Below, piece after piece: positions 23,414 through 35,165 of a stretch of DNA of 64,000 nucleotides (its first letter is position 1; every line of letters begins with the position of its first letter). Source of the DNA: Silene latifolia (Eukaryota; Streptophyta; Magnoliopsida; Caryophyllales; Caryophyllaceae); the NCBI RefSeq assembly GCF_048544455.1, contig NC_133537.1, positions 307,433,738-307,497,737 on the forward strand, read 5' to 3'. The translations under genes and the position numbers were made by a program. The notes below the pieces were generated by a model. It was not told the DNA's origin and ran no database searches. It saw only the letters and a program-made list of their open reading frames with translations.

Positions 23414-25644
23414 ATGATGGAAGATTATTATTGTGCTCTAATCGGTATATCAATAGCTACTGTCATTATGTTATGGACATTGAATTTACTGAAATGGTCA
23501 TGGTTCAAGCCCAAGGAACTCGAAACGAAATTGAGAGAACAGGGTTTCAAAGGCAACCCTTACAAGTTCGTGTTTGGAGACTCGAAAGATGAAGCTAGTA
23601 TGGGTCTTGAAGCTGCGTCGAAGCCAATGCCGACTTTCTCTAATGACTATCATCACAGGGTCAATCCTCTGTATGGCCATACCCTGAGTAAATACGGTAA
23701 ATTTCCATAAAGTTCTTAATTTTTAGATGATATAGTCAATAATTTACATTTGTGTCGTCATGTATAATTTTCAATAACCAATATTTAATTTTTACGAGTA
23801 ATTTTGGGAGATGGTTAAAAACACGACGATGTTACTTGGTAAATGATTTGCTAAAAAAATTGAAATCATTTAAAAGAACAAAGACACGGAAAAAGCTTAG
23901 TCGAAAACTTAGAAAATAGATCAACTAAAAGCAGTATTTGGGAAAAAAAATACAAATTTTCGTTTAAGACAGTAGCACTTGAGTGTTTAGAGTTAAGAAT
24001 GGACAATTTATTTGGACAGGTGAGAAGAGCTTCATCTGGAAGGGTCCGACTCCAATAGTGAATATTGGAGATCCGGAATTGATCAAAAAGGTTTTGATGA
24101 AACCGAATGACTTCCAAAAGTTACAAATGCCTCCGGCATTAAAGCGGATATTTCATGGTTTGGCTCAATTGGAAGGCAAGGAATGGGTTCATCATCGGAA
24201 TATTCTCAACCCTGCGTTTCGAGTGGAAAAAATAAAGGTCATTTTTATCACAATAACATTATGACTTGTTTTTACCGAATTCTGAAAATGTACAAAACAC
24301 AGAGTATGTGTTTGGAAACTCGGAGTTAATTTCATTTTTACGAACTCAGTTCCAACTCTAATTCTCAAGCCCAAGTTAAGTACTTGGTGTTAATTAATTA
24401 AGTTATACTTGATATAAATTGCAGTTAATGGTTCCGGCCTTTGTTGCAAGCTCGATTGAAATGCTTGATAAATGGGTTCAGATTTGTGAAAAGAAGGGTT
24501 CATGCGAGGTCAACTTTTGGCCGTATCTTCGTGAGCTATCTGCTGATGCTATATCTCGAGCAGCTTTCGGAAGTAGCTATCAGGAGGGACGTGGGATATT
24601 CGAGCTCTTGACTAAACAACTTGAACTTGCTCTTCCTATTTTTCGCTTAGTGTATTTCCCTGGATCAAGGTAGTTATCCTGCGTGTCTTAGACACTTAGA
24701 CCGTCTAGCTTGTATTAGAGTTATTGACAATTTCCGTTTACTTTTTGTGAAGATTTGTCCCAACAAAGAAGAGCTGGTTATTAATGAAGATCCAAAGTGA
24801 AATAAGATCTTTATTAAAAGATATAATTGCTAAGAGGCAGGAGTATGTAAGGACAGGTGAAGTAGTGCTCAAAGATGATTTGTTGGGCTTGCTACTTGAG
24901 TCGTATAACATTGGAAACGACAATCAGAACGGAAAAATAAGCATAAGTCTTGAGGAAGTCGTAGACGAATGCAAGATGTTCTACTTAGTAGGACAAGGAA
25001 CCACCTCCACGCTGCTTGTTTGGACCGTACTCTTACTCAGCAAGCACCAAGACTGGCAGGAACTAGCTCGACAAGAAGCTTTCGCAACATTTGGGAACAG
25101 CATCCCGGATTTTTCCCGACTCAATAACTTGAAAACGGTAAATACTCCACCGTTTATTTTTGTTGATTAGATTCAAATTAAATTGATGTTATTTGTTTTG
25201 TCGATGTGGTGACAGTTAAACATGATTTTATACGAAGTCTTGAGATTGTATCCTCCGATAGAAGAAACAATGCGGAAAGTTTGCAAAGATATGAAATTGG
25301 GGGACAATGTTTTGCCAGCGGGGGTGCAGATTAGATTGCCTGCTGTTCATATTCATCAAAACCAACATCTGTGGGGAGCTGATGCCAAAGAATTCAATCC
25401 GGGGAGGTTCAAGGATGGACTGTCAAATGCAAGTGGAGGAAATGTGTCATTCTTTTCTTTCGGATGGGGACCAAGGAATTGTATTGGCTCCAACTTTGCA
25501 ATGACAGAAGCTAAAGTTTTCTTGGTATTGCTTCTTCGACGATTCTCTTTGAATCTTTCCCCGTCTTACCTTCATGCACCTATCGGAAAGGAGACGATTC
25601 AGCCTCAGTTTGGTGCCCAGATCATCTTTAAACTCATTGCTTAA
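23414..25644 (+). CDS. Cytochrome P450, CYP72A-like
   Basis: Five exons fit GT-AG rules and stay in frame: 23414-23696, 24020-24237, 24425-24669, 24753-25137, 25216-25644, giving 519 aa, the usual length for plant microsomal P450s. Exon 1 encodes an N-terminal membrane anchor (about residues 8-27) and the CYP72-type stretch GNPYKFVFGD. Exon 2 has the WVHHRNILNPAF block, exon 4 helix I (VGQGTTSTLLVWT), exon 5 the ExxR motif (EVLR), FNPGRF and the haem loop FGWGPRNCIG with its cysteine. The position normally Glu in AGQET of this clan is Gly here. Known CYP72A enzymes oxidise triterpenoids, iridoids and gibberellins at the ER; the substrate cannot be read from sequence. Saponin metabolism is a reasonable guess in Caryophyllaceae. 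It stands just right of the retroelement nest and looks like an intact host gene. Confidence 0.9.
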
Positions 25645-26537
25645 CCGTTACAGTTTCTCATTGCTCTGTTTCTTATTTTGATTGTAATCAAGATTCAAAT
25701 TCAACTATCGGATTAATATTTTAACCCCAAGTATGAAATAATTATTTTATATAATTTTCAAATTTAGCCTAATCTAAATCGAATTCCTAATTCCACAGTT
25801 TGTACCAAGTATTTGAATCCGCTCTTTATTAACACTCCCGGCCTGATTTTACATAATAGTATTCGACAAAAAGTTTTTTCGGACTCATTTGTGTCTCTTT
25901 TGCTAGCTTTTGGGCCATGTAGCGGAAACGTTGACGAGCTGAAGGGTTGGCTAGCGTATGCGTATATAGAAGTCTACAGTATAATTTTGGCATGAATTAA
26001 ACCGCGAGTATTTCTCCGATATCTCGTGGATTGCTCCACGGGTATGAAGGACACGAGAAACTTCATCAAATGGCTGCTAAATGCTAAGCGGTACAAGTTT
26101 GGTGATGGATAATGGTAATGAGACTTTGGAGGCCATTTTAGTAGAAAAAAAGTATATTTGGTTAATAAAAAAGGCTTGAGTTAAAAGTCTAAAATTAGGA
26201 TATAGGAGTATAAAAAGCTACGGCCTACGGTTGTTGAAATAACTAGCCAATAGCCATGATCCGTCAAGCTCAGTAGTTTGTACAATATTCTTCCTTGTTA
26301 TCTAGCACATGTTAAAATTAAGATGGCGGGCGACCTTAGTGCTATTTCGACTCCACTTTTATCGATTTTATTGGACTTTTGTGGCCCATTTTGTTCAGTT
26401 TCAACCATATATTATATTCGAATATATACATCTGATCTATAATCTATCAATGGTAAAACTAGTGGTTTAAATGCGAAAAACATGGAAATTATATTCGGAA
26501 AAAAATTACTAATATGAGTGCTTTGATATGTGAAATA
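25645..26537. other. P450 3' flank and spacer
   Basis: AT-rich. The P450 3' UTR probably ends within the first 150 bp. A 60-codon ORF at 25813-25995 has no recognisable features. Confidence 0.5.
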
Positions 26538-26700
26538 CTCCATCCGTCCCAGTCAATTATCGTCCTTTGTTTTGGCACAAAGACCAAGGGAAGAGAGGGG
26601 ACCAATTACTAAATGACAAGTGAAACAAAATAGAAAGGACAACAATTGACCGTGACACCCAAAATTAGAAAAGGAGAACAAATGACCGGGACAGAGGGAG
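26538..26700. mobile_element. Stowaway-type MITE, second family
   Basis: 163 bp with ends CTCCATCCGTCCCAGTCAATT-like and its complement (AATGACCGGGACAGAGGGAG), flanked by TA (26536-26537, 26701-26702). Ends match Stowaway but the body differs from the family at 1760 and 35908. It lies about 100 bp past the stop codon of the NAC gene. Confidence 0.85.
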
Positions 26701-26797
26701 TAATCGACAAATAGGGGCAAAAAAAAAACAAACTTCTAGTAAGAAACTATCACTATGGTTGTTGTAAGCGTGTATAGAGATCATCCTGTTGCTGGAA

Positions 26798-27508
26798 TTA
26801 GTCATGCAATGGCGTAGATGAACAAATCGATTGATTACGGTAATGTCGAACATCCGGAATAGATTGTAAGCTATTAAACGGACTTTCTACGGGACTATCC
26901 TCTAGACGGCTTCTCTTACTCGTATCACATTCATGGTCCATAGAGGAGCACATGGTAGCATGATTTCGCTTATTTACAGCATTGCTGGCGATTTTGGCGT
27001 TCTTTGTGACAATGTGACACAACACCATGTCTCTATTGTTTGTCATCGAGTACTCGTGCATTTGCCATTCAGCCCCGTCATTGTCTTCAATAATTTGACT
27101 CCCTGAAGCTGGCATAAACTTAAAATACTTGTAAATTCCGACAACCTTCATTACATTGCAACATGTATCGTAGGCTTCAACATCCTTTGTATTTTGTTCT
27201 TTCCATGTTCCCCACTGTCCAACGGATCGGCTAATCCTCCTCCCATTCTTGGTTGATTTCTTCAATTCAGTGAAAAAGTATGCTTCAATGTCATCTTCAT
27301 TCTCCTTAATTTCTCGCCTTTCTCTGGTTGATTTTAAGAGATTATACGGATGGTCGCTGTAGACGTTGGCTTCTATGAACCTCGGACGTAACGTGGGTAA
27401 TGTTTCGCCATGTAACTTCCGGTACAAGTAATAGTTTACAAGCTCTTGTTTTTCCGGCATGAACCTGTACCCGGGTGGTAATTCTACATCCATACTATCT
27501 AATCTCAA
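26798..27508 (-). CDS. NAC-domain transcription factor-like protein (divergent)
   Basis: Single exon, 236 aa. The N-terminus LPPGYRFMPEKQELVNYYL is NAC subdomain A (canonical LPPGFRFxPTDEELVxxYL). Further on, GQWGTWKEQN corresponds to the GxGxWK core of subdomain C/D and GIYKYFKFMPASG, then WQMHEYSM, to subdomains D and E (canonical RRYFTF...WLMKEYRL). NAC proteins bind DNA as dimers in the nucleus. This one departs from consensus at many NAC positions, has no intron (NAC genes usually have two) and a short 70-residue tail, so it may belong to a fast-evolving lineage-specific clade. Start chosen as the first ATG; a TATA box stands 80 bp upstream at 27588-27595. No break was seen. Confidence 0.82.
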   Translation of the reverse strand: MRLDSMDVELPPGYRFMPEKQELVNYYLYRKLHGETLPTLRPRFIEANVYSDHPYNLLKSTRERREIKENEDDIEAYFFTELKKSTKNGRRISRSVGQWGTWKEQNTKDVEAYDTCCNVMKVVGIYKYFKFMPASGSQIIEDNDGAEWQMHEYSMTNNRDMVLCHIVTKNAKIASNAVNKRNHATMCSSMDHECDTSKRSRLEDSPVESPFNSLQSIPDVRHYRNQSICSSTPLHD

Positions 27509-27587
27509 ACTGAACTACTGAATGCTGATGATAACGCGATATGTGTCGCGCAACCGAGTGGATAACGTTGTAATAACAGGAGTTTAC

Positions 27588-27595
27588 TATTTATA
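27588..27595 (-). promoter_or_regulatory. TATA box of the NAC gene
   Basis: TATAAATA on the minus strand, 80 bp upstream of the NAC start codon, suggesting a leader of about 50 nt. Confidence 0.6.
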
Positions 27596-27599
27596 GTAC

Positions 27600-28820
27600 G
27601 TAATTCAAAGAATATAAGTATGCCAAGAATTGTAGACCTAGAAGATTTCTGTTTAGGAATCAAAGTCTGAAATCATCTGTTAGTGACCAAGTCTGTTTAG
27701 GATTGCTGCAAAACTACAGTTCCAACACAAAAATAATTACTGTTTATTTAACGTTTTCATGGTGTTTTTCCTCATATAATATAACTCCTTGTCCGAGAGG
27801 GATTGGGATTTGGGAATTGAAGTCAGATTCTCACTACCTACAACTCCTAAATTTTACATTTAGGACCAGACATCCTAAATTTATTAGCTGCGCCAATGAC
27901 CCGGTAGTCCATTTTATTTCAAAGACGAAAAAGAGCAAGAAATGGCACGAGGGGAGATAAGAAGTATTGTCTCAAGAAAATACTTATGTTACCATGGAAG
28001 TTTGGGTCTGGTAATTAAGGTGGAGGTATTCGTTACAATAGGTCATCGAAAGTTTAGATCCTTGTTCCGTGGTAGTAGCCTTGGGACTTCATTTGTAGTA
28101 AAAGAAAATTCAAATATACTCTTATGTATGATACAGAGAACTATGAAAGAGCAAACTGTTCTACAGGACGACTGAGTAGGTAAAACTGTAAAAGGTAGGG
28201 TATTCCTTTCCATAATGAAAAGCAATACGGAAGCGTTCAACCCGCTTAAAGAACGAATGTGGAAGAAAAATCAGAGGGTAGGAAGAGAAATTGTCGTCAT
28301 TTCATTAAGGTCTTGGCCCAACCAATTGTTATCTATCATATGGGCATCTTCAAGCTCCCGAATAATCTTTGTGCGGATATTAATGGCATTATGGTTCGAT
28401 TTTGGTGTGGTCATGAAACTCATGATTATGAGCAATGTCACATCTATTCGGGTGCGTTAAAGAAACCATATGCATGAATAAGGTAGATAGAGGTCAGGGA
28501 TTACTTACATCTCAAAACTTTCAAACTTGCGATGTTGGCTAAGCAATTATGGAGATTACATCCTTGCTCTGACTCCCTAGCTAGAAGACACAGACCCGAA
28601 AACAAGAGAATTGCTAGTCTTTAGCTCCACTGGAAATGGAAACTAAAACGCACTTCTATATCTAGTCCAAAAAAGAGTGCACAATATTCAAGAGCAAAGA
28701 AATCCATAACCTCTAGGACGAATGAGGGTATTTATATTTATTTGCACTCAGCAAACATCAACTCGAAATCACAGTTAGCATGTATGAGAAACTTGAATTG
28801 TACGTACCCAGCAGAAGAAT
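27600..28820. other. Spacer; 3' flank of the CHCH-like gene at its right end
   Basis: No family-level match in the short ORFs here (for example 27703-27960 and 28215-28477). The last 100-250 bp probably hold the 3' UTR of the minus-strand gene that ends at 28821. Confidence 0.5.
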
Positions 28821-29342
28821 CTAAGAGTTGGGCACTTGTGCCTGCTTTCTTGCTCTCCGGACACATTCTTGATAACTTCCGACAAAAGGAGAGCATCTGA
28901 GAGGATCTTTCGCATATTCCTTGTAGCATTCCACGCAAGAATCTCTCTCAATCTCACAGACAACTTTCTTTTGTTGAGGAAGCTTGAATTCTTTCTCATG
29001 TAATTCTTTTGCTCTCTCGGCCACTTCTTTCACCATATTCTCTTCGTGTTTCTTCACCTTTTCCAAGACACTTTCACTCTCCTTTAATACTGACCGAATT
29101 GATTCTAACTCAGGATTTGAAGATGCTGGTAGTTGAGGTGTGGGAAGGAATAACGGAGCTTGGAGTGGCCAATTACTTGATGGAGTTCCCTTTGTTTCTG
29201 TCTCCTTTGGAATATGCTTTTGGGGTGGACGAGATTCCTTGGGTAACCTTGGCTTTGTTTTCTTGGTTTTTTTCTTTAACTTCTCATCGTCTTCCACCAA
29301 TTGGAAGAGTAGGCCTTGGCTAATCCGAATACCGTCAACCAT
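28821..29342 (-). CDS. CHCH-like twin-cysteine protein (MIC19/CHCHD-type, tentative)
   Basis: 173 aa. A basic N-terminus (KLKKKTKKTK), a Pro-rich linker, then from about residue 70 a long charged helix (ELESIRSVLKESESVLEKV...) likely to form a coiled coil. The C-terminus has cysteines as CVECYKEY...RCSPFVGSYQEC, close to a CX9C-type pair. This layout is that of a conserved small plant protein; animal proteins with helix plus C-terminal CHCH sit in the mitochondrial intermembrane space (CHCHD3/MIC19). Location and role here are inference. ATG at 29342 is chosen because TTTTGTAG immediately upstream (29363-29364) looks like a splice acceptor; the longer frame to 29387 would read through it. Confidence 0.68.
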   Translation of the reverse strand: MVDGIRISQGLLFQLVEDDEKLKKKTKKTKPRLPKESRPPQKHIPKETETKGTPSSNWPLQAPLFLPTPQLPASSNPELESIRSVLKESESVLEKVKKHEENMVKEVAERAKELHEKEFKLPQQKKVVCEIERDSCVECYKEYAKDPLRCSPFVGSYQECVRRARKQAQVPNS

Positions 29343-29921
29343 TGTACAGCTCTCAATATAGCCTACAAAATATAAGAATGCAGTCATCTACACCCAGTCC
29401 CCCTCTGAACTTTAAGGTGGAGAAAAGAAGAAGGAATAAAAAGAACAAACTTGTCTATATCAGTAATGTTAATTCAAATGGAGTCGACTCGATAACAGAA
29501 CTAAAGAAGCCAAACAAATTTGCTTATCATAGAAAGAATAGGCGGATTCAAGCGCCACTGCGCCAGTACTCACCAAGGCAACATGCAGAGGAGACCAACA
29601 ATCAAACAAGAAACTACAGGAAACTTCAGACATTACCAACAAGTAAAGAAAAAGAAAGATGCATGAAGAGTGCAGTTGTAAGCCATTTGCACTTATATGC
29701 ATGGTAACTTGTGTCACCTAAAACAACCTTGATACACCGTCGAGAAACGACGACAGAAAGCCCCTAAATACTCTGAGAAGTACAACAAACACACATTTAT
29801 TGCATGTTTAACGAGGAGATAGTATTGTTTAGTGGCTCACATTGACATACACCATTGCTACATTTTATGCACCTGAAATGAACCTTTCACACAACTTAAT
29901 TCACATTGTCAGCAACTTCAT

Positions 29922-29924
<3 letters not shown>

Positions 29925-29959
<35 letters not shown>
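29925..29959. repeat. Poly(A) run, 35 bases
   Basis: Uninterrupted A tract on the + strand inside the leader intron; no retroposed body was recognised next to it. Confidence 0.9.
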
Positions 29960-29961
<2 letters not shown>

Positions 29962-30499
29962 TTCTGAATGGACTCTTGGCCACCTAGGTCAGTGGCGAAC
30001 AGCTTGTTTCATGTAGTTACAGTTTCTGATACTTTTTATTAAGTTACGCTATAGCATGGCTAACACCCCACCCCCCACCACCCTAAAATTTTCAATCTAT
30101 GTTTCCACCCCCACAAACTTCTAATCCAAGCTCCAATCCTGATAAAGTGAGATACTCAACTTATCATAATGGCAACTTCGAATCCTGACTAATGAACATT
30201 CCTCGCTGCTATGAACATATCTATAAAAGCCAACACCAAAAGGGAAAGGAAAAAAAAGGAGTAACTGTATAGTCTTTACAAAGGAAAAGAACACACCCTC
30301 ACCAACTCAGAACCTAGGAAAGCTCATAAAAAGAAAAAAAAAACTCGTGATTTAAGCCATTACTGAGTCTATAAATTTACAAACAGTCTATAACCAACTC
30401 TAAACCAAGTACAAGCAAGGATGCCGGATTCACTTAACCCTGAATTGCATATCAGTTCCAGCGTATTCTATCATCACACTTGGTTGAAAGCTTTAGAGG

Positions 30500-30694
30500 C
30501 AGTGGCGGAGCCAGGATTTTAAGTAAGCGGGGGCGAAAATTTTCAGCGGGGGCGAAAGGGTAATATTATAAGGGGACCTCGAAAAAATTAAAAAATTTAA
30601 ACAAAAAATTTCGAAATTTTCAAATGCCAGCGGGGGCGACCGCCCCTACTAGCCCCCTCCCCCCCCCCCCTCCCTCCCTCTCGCTCCACCACTG
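30500..30694. mobile_element. hAT-type MITE (CAGTGGCGGAGCC family)
   Basis: 195 bp starting CAGTGGCGGAGCCAGG and ending GCTCCACCACTG. Flanks TTTAGAGG and TTTGGAGC agree at 6 of 8 positions, consistent with a decayed 8-bp duplication. Internal GCGGGGGCGA is repeated, and the right end has a C-run of about 14. Confidence 0.75.
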
Positions 30695-31849
30695 TTTGGA
30701 GCACACACTCTCTTAAGAGCGTATAGAAACTCATGTCACATATTGATATCAATTAGACAACCATGATCACGAGATATCATAATCATCTAACCTTGCTCGA
30801 TTTTAAATTGGCAACTACTACCACCTAACAAGCCACTAGTCATATCCCATGACTAAGTAATCAAAATCGATGACTAGTCAACCAAGTAAGTAAACGCGAA
30901 CCGATAAGTCCAATGCGACAAATACCTGATACTTGCACACCGTCAGACAAGCTAATGTAACCATTTCTTATACTTCAGTCACAACTCACAACATAGACAC
31001 AATTATGCATACAGCATCCTTTAGGAGCAAACCCTTTCTCCCGATAACCGTCGTCATAAAGCATATATTAGTCTATATCTCTGATTAGAATGATTACTTT
31101 TGAACTTATAAAGTTCTAATACCACATAAAAATAAAGACCAATCTAGCATTCTTGCTCAATGCCAAGAAACTCCTGCCAGAAAAAGAACAAAAAAAAATT
31201 GCTCAGCAAATAAATTAACCCTAGAACAACAATCCCCCCAGTACCTCAATGGCTTCGCCAAATTGCGGGATAATCGCTAAAATCAATTAACCCTAAACTT
31301 ATCTATTCCATACCAAAAATCTCAGAAATTGGATCAGCTGTAAGAAGGGTGTTGATCAATCGCTAACAATATATATACAATGTCAAACCTTCATATGCAG
31401 AACAACAATAATCATACAATAGTGAATCACAAACACTACAATGCTCTATAAGTAACAAATTCATCTGGGTTTCTGTGAAATCGCAATTGATACAATACAG
31501 TGAGCAGAAAAGACGAATAACCCATAAAAATTGGATTTTTTAAGTAAAACTAATTGCAAAATAACAGATAAAATTAATTAGGTAAACTTTGTTTGAAAAA
31601 TGGTGGAAGATGAGATTACCTAAGTTTGATTAACCTTGTTCAACTGGATTTCTTTTGGCCTTGTGGAATTCTTATGCTTGTTGTCTTTCTTGAGGAAAAA
31701 GTGAGGAGAGAAAGAATGGAGAATGAAAATAGCTGAGTGGATCCACCTCAACCTGGACTCCCCGTACAAAACTGACTTCAGCCTACCTCAGTTCTATAAT
31801 AGACTCATAAATGTGATCCACAAGCCCATTATAGTCATCACATCTAGAC

Positions 31850-32045
31850 CTGGCAAACTTATCGGATCATGTCGGGTTCGTCTTCGTGTTACATGTAAAC
31901 GGATCATAGACCCTTCAACCCAAATCCAACCCAATTAAATCCGGTGTCGTGTTTGTGTCAACTCACTTATATAAGTGGCCCATCAAATCTGAACTCTAAC
32001 TTGTTAATTTCGTGTCGGATTCGTGTCGTGTTTTCGTGTTTTTTT
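31850..32045. repeat. Dispersed repeat, copy 1 (TCGTGTCGGGTTCGTG family)
   Basis: Starts TAGACCTGGCAAAC. The stretch TTAATTTCGTGTCGGATTC and its surroundings recur at 36960-37270. Likely the end of a hAT-like element, but no second terminus was found. Confidence 0.45.
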
Positions 32046-32286
32046 TATAAGGTAGGGAAACTAGGTTGATCGAAATAAACCTATAATATCCTCATGGATG
32101 TGAGCGCTAACAGAAAGACAAGGACTTTCAAATTACCATTGTAGAACCATGGTAACAAGGGTACAAATGAGACTCTCAAACGAGAGTCGGAATCTTCAAA
32201 AAAAGAAGAAAAAACAAAAATTATTCCGGAAATATTAGAGAAAAAATATATTTAGATCCAAACATACATAAAAACAAGAGTAGAAT

Positions 32287-32292
<6 letters not shown>

Positions 32293-32354
<62 letters not shown>
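32293..32354. repeat. (TA)31 microsatellite
   Basis: 62 bp of uninterrupted TA directly abutting the left end of the inverted-repeat element at 32355. Confidence 0.95.
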
Positions 32355-32356
<2 letters not shown>

Positions 32357-33549
32357 TTTAGGATCCTATGAGAACCCTCTCCCCATGAGAACCATGAGAA
32401 CCTTAGGTTCAGAATCTTTATACTAAAGGTTCAGAACCTTTATACCCATGGTTCGAAACCTTTGTACCAAAAAAACGACTATCATTGCCAACTACGAGCG
32501 TTATGCAACCATTGGGTAGATTTCATAGCTATATCATTAATTGATCCTGACTCCTGAGCATGTTTTATATAAATCCAAACCTATATCTAATTATTTCTTG
32601 TGTACTTAACTAGACAAATTCTAGTTAAATCGCTCGTTGACTTCACGTGTCTCTTACAGTATAAGCACAACGAGTTTGGTGATTTTATCGATGCTAAAAC
32701 GAGCGATATAACTAGTATTTGTCTTTTCTCGTGACGGTGAATTCAACAACAATGGTGACATGACTTTGTAGTCATTTGTACCGTTGCTTTAAGGACTTGA
32801 GGCTCGCATGGAAGACGAAAACAAGGTGGCATTGCTGAAGCTGTGAAGCAAATGGAGTTACTACCATGAATGACACTGACATGAAGGATGAAGGTGTTAT
32901 TGAATTAATATGAAAGAAGCAAAGCTAAATTGCCCATTCTATATTAGCCTATGGGAATTATAATTTTAATCTTGTAAATATCTGCTTGTAGTTTGTAGCG
33001 TGTCATTCAAGTAAGACAGTTCTACAGAAGCAAGCAAAAGTTTCGAGTTTACCGAGTATTTCCTGGCTTATGCATCGTTAAATATGAGACCATAAAAAAT
33101 ACGGTAATATTAAATAAAAAATCACAATGGAGAGCTTTGCCATCTAAGTTTACCACTAATAAGACCATAAACACACGTGATTTGCAGTCATAATTCTTTC
33201 TTCCAATCAGGTAATGTGTACTGTTTCATTATTATCAAGCAATTTATGATTATGGTACTCCAGCAGGTAGTCGTGTTGGAGGTCGGAACTCGAAAATAAT
33301 TAGATATAGGTTTGGATTATATTTGGTTAAGCCTCCCAATAATTTTACCATGCTTATGAATGTATTTCTGTGTGTCATAGCCTCAACATGATTATAGCCT
33401 TATAGGCCTATGAAGATGGTTACATAACTATGAACCTTCGGTATAAATATTCTGAATTTTTGGTACAATTATTCTGAACCTTTGGTACATAAGTTCTGAA
33501 CGTGAGGTTCTCACGGTTCTCATGGGAAGGGGGTTCTCATAGGATCTTA

Positions 33550-33553
<4 letters not shown>
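32355..33553. mobile_element. TIR element lodged inside a (TA)n tract
   Basis: 1199 bp. Left GATTTAGGATCCTATGAGAA and right complement GGGTTAAGATCCTATGAGAA begin inverted repeats of about 110 bp that also share AAAGGTTCAGAA blocks. Inner inverted segments (TCCAAACCTATATCTAATTA at 32573 and its complement near 33296) extend the symmetry. Both ends abut TA tracts (32293-32354, 33554-33583), as described for microsatellite-targeting elements such as rice Micron. No transposase ORF. Superfamily not assigned; TA tracts hide the duplication length. Confidence 0.7.

Positions 33554-33583
<30 letters not shown>
33554..33583. repeat. (TA)15 microsatellite
   Basis: 30 bp of TA abutting the right end of the preceding element. 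Confidence 0.95.
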
Positions 33584-33587
<4 letters not shown>

Positions 33588-34200
33588 TGGGTTGAATCGC
33601 TGTGGATGCGCCACGTGTCCTATACAACCTTAATGACAAGCATTTATTACAGCTAATCATTTAATATAAACATAATAAATGCAGCATAAATCTCAGTAAT
33701 ATTAATTATAATTTAATAAATTTTATTATAAAATTACATTAAATAATTACGTTGATTTGATTCTAAATTTATTAAAAAAATATTCTAATAAAAATTCTAA
33801 ATTGTAAATAAAAACGTTCATTGTGAAAAATGCTTTCAATCGAGTATAATTTTCATTATATTTATTAACATATTTTGATATGTAGAGATGATTAAAGTGA
33901 GTATCTTACAATGTTTTACATTTACGTAAAAAAATATTTTGAGAAAGTTATAAAACTTAGACCATTAATATATTTTGAAGAGTCATTGTATTTATTAAAA
34001 AAAAAACTTAAAAAAAACTACTAAAATATAAGTTTTTATAGTGTGGGAACAAAAAAATTATATTGCGACAAAATGAATACATATGAGATTTTGAGAGGTT
34101 TAAATACTCTGATAACGAGTATGTATGTACATAGTGATCACGAGTGAGTTTGAATAATTAAAACAAAAGTAATGATTATTAAGTAATATAATATTATATA

Positions 34201-34582
34201 GGGTTTTCTACGTGGTACCCCGTGTTTCTTCACATTCTATGTGGTACCCCTATATTTTTGAAAATATAAGTGGTATCCCTAAATTTAGTAAAATGTTCTA
34301 AAAATACCCAATCTACTAAAAATCACGTTTTTAATATGTTAGATTTTGTAAAGAAAATATGTTTACAATTGAGTAGACGATGTTTATGTTAATGACATTA
34401 CAAATTATTGTCAAAAAATCAATAAAAAATGTATAAATTAAACATTTTAAAGAGGCGGATTAGAGCATTTTGGGTATTTTAAGTTGTTTTTATCATGTTT
34501 AAAGGTACCACGGGTATTTTTGAAAAACGAGGGGTATCACGTAGAATTCGAATAAATACAAGGGTATCATGTAGAAAAACCC
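34201..34582. mobile_element. MULE-type MITE
   Basis: 382 bp. Ends GGGTTTTCTACGTGGTACCC and complement GGGTTTTTCTACATGATACC; perfect 9-bp target duplication TATTATATA (34192-34200 and 34583-34591), the length typical of Mutator-like elements. Interior AT-rich and non-coding. Confidence 0.85.
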
Positions 34583-35165
34583 TATTATATAAACAACATG
34601 AAAAAGTAGAATACACATTACATTTTCCTTTAATATCTTTAATTAAATATGTATACGTCAAGAATAAAATATTAGTTATGACTAACTAGATATTACTTTT
34701 ATTTAAATATTTTATATGTTATCTTATAAAAATGATATTTGAGAAGGTTCAACCTATTTTATTTACGGTAAACTCTTAAACATCGTTATATATTATTGTT
34801 AAAAAACAAAATGTGCAAATTTCATATAGATATGTTTGACACATAGCACATGTAAGACACAACCAAAACATTTGAATAAGTTTAGTTTGGGCCATATATG
34901 TTTGATACATAAATATCAAACGTTATACATACAAAATTAAAAATTGCATAAAATTATATTCACATCATTTTGAACAAATATTTTAACTGATTTGGAACAT
35001 AACGTATCGTGAAATGATATAATTGATACCTTAATGTTGATTGTTGTTATTCGAATAAGTTTTATTTTAATTAATGTGATATTTGATCAGTTACAATTTT
35101 TTTTGTAAAACGTTGATCATGCGTAATTAACTATAACTTAGTATTAGTTTTAATTAAAAAATTAT

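Larger units (their letters stand above)
29363..31619 (-). other. Inferred 5'-leader intron of the CHCH-like gene
   Basis: A donor (TTAG|GTAATC, minus strand, 31619) and acceptor (29363) delimit 2257 bp without coding sequence; 31620 to about 31710 would be the non-coding first exon. The intron contains a 35-base A run (29925-29959) and a hAT-type MITE (30500-30694). Long leader introns often enhance expression in plants (general knowledge). Needs transcript data to confirm. Confidence 0.5.

Noticed and set aside
29342-29707. 121-codon plus-strand ORF opposite the leader intron of the CHCH-like gene
   Set aside because: No domain; overlaps the splice acceptor and start of the better supported minus-strand gene.
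29925-30000. Poly(A) run considered as the tail of a LINE, SINE or retrocopy
   Set aside because: No retroposed body or target duplication could be found on either side.
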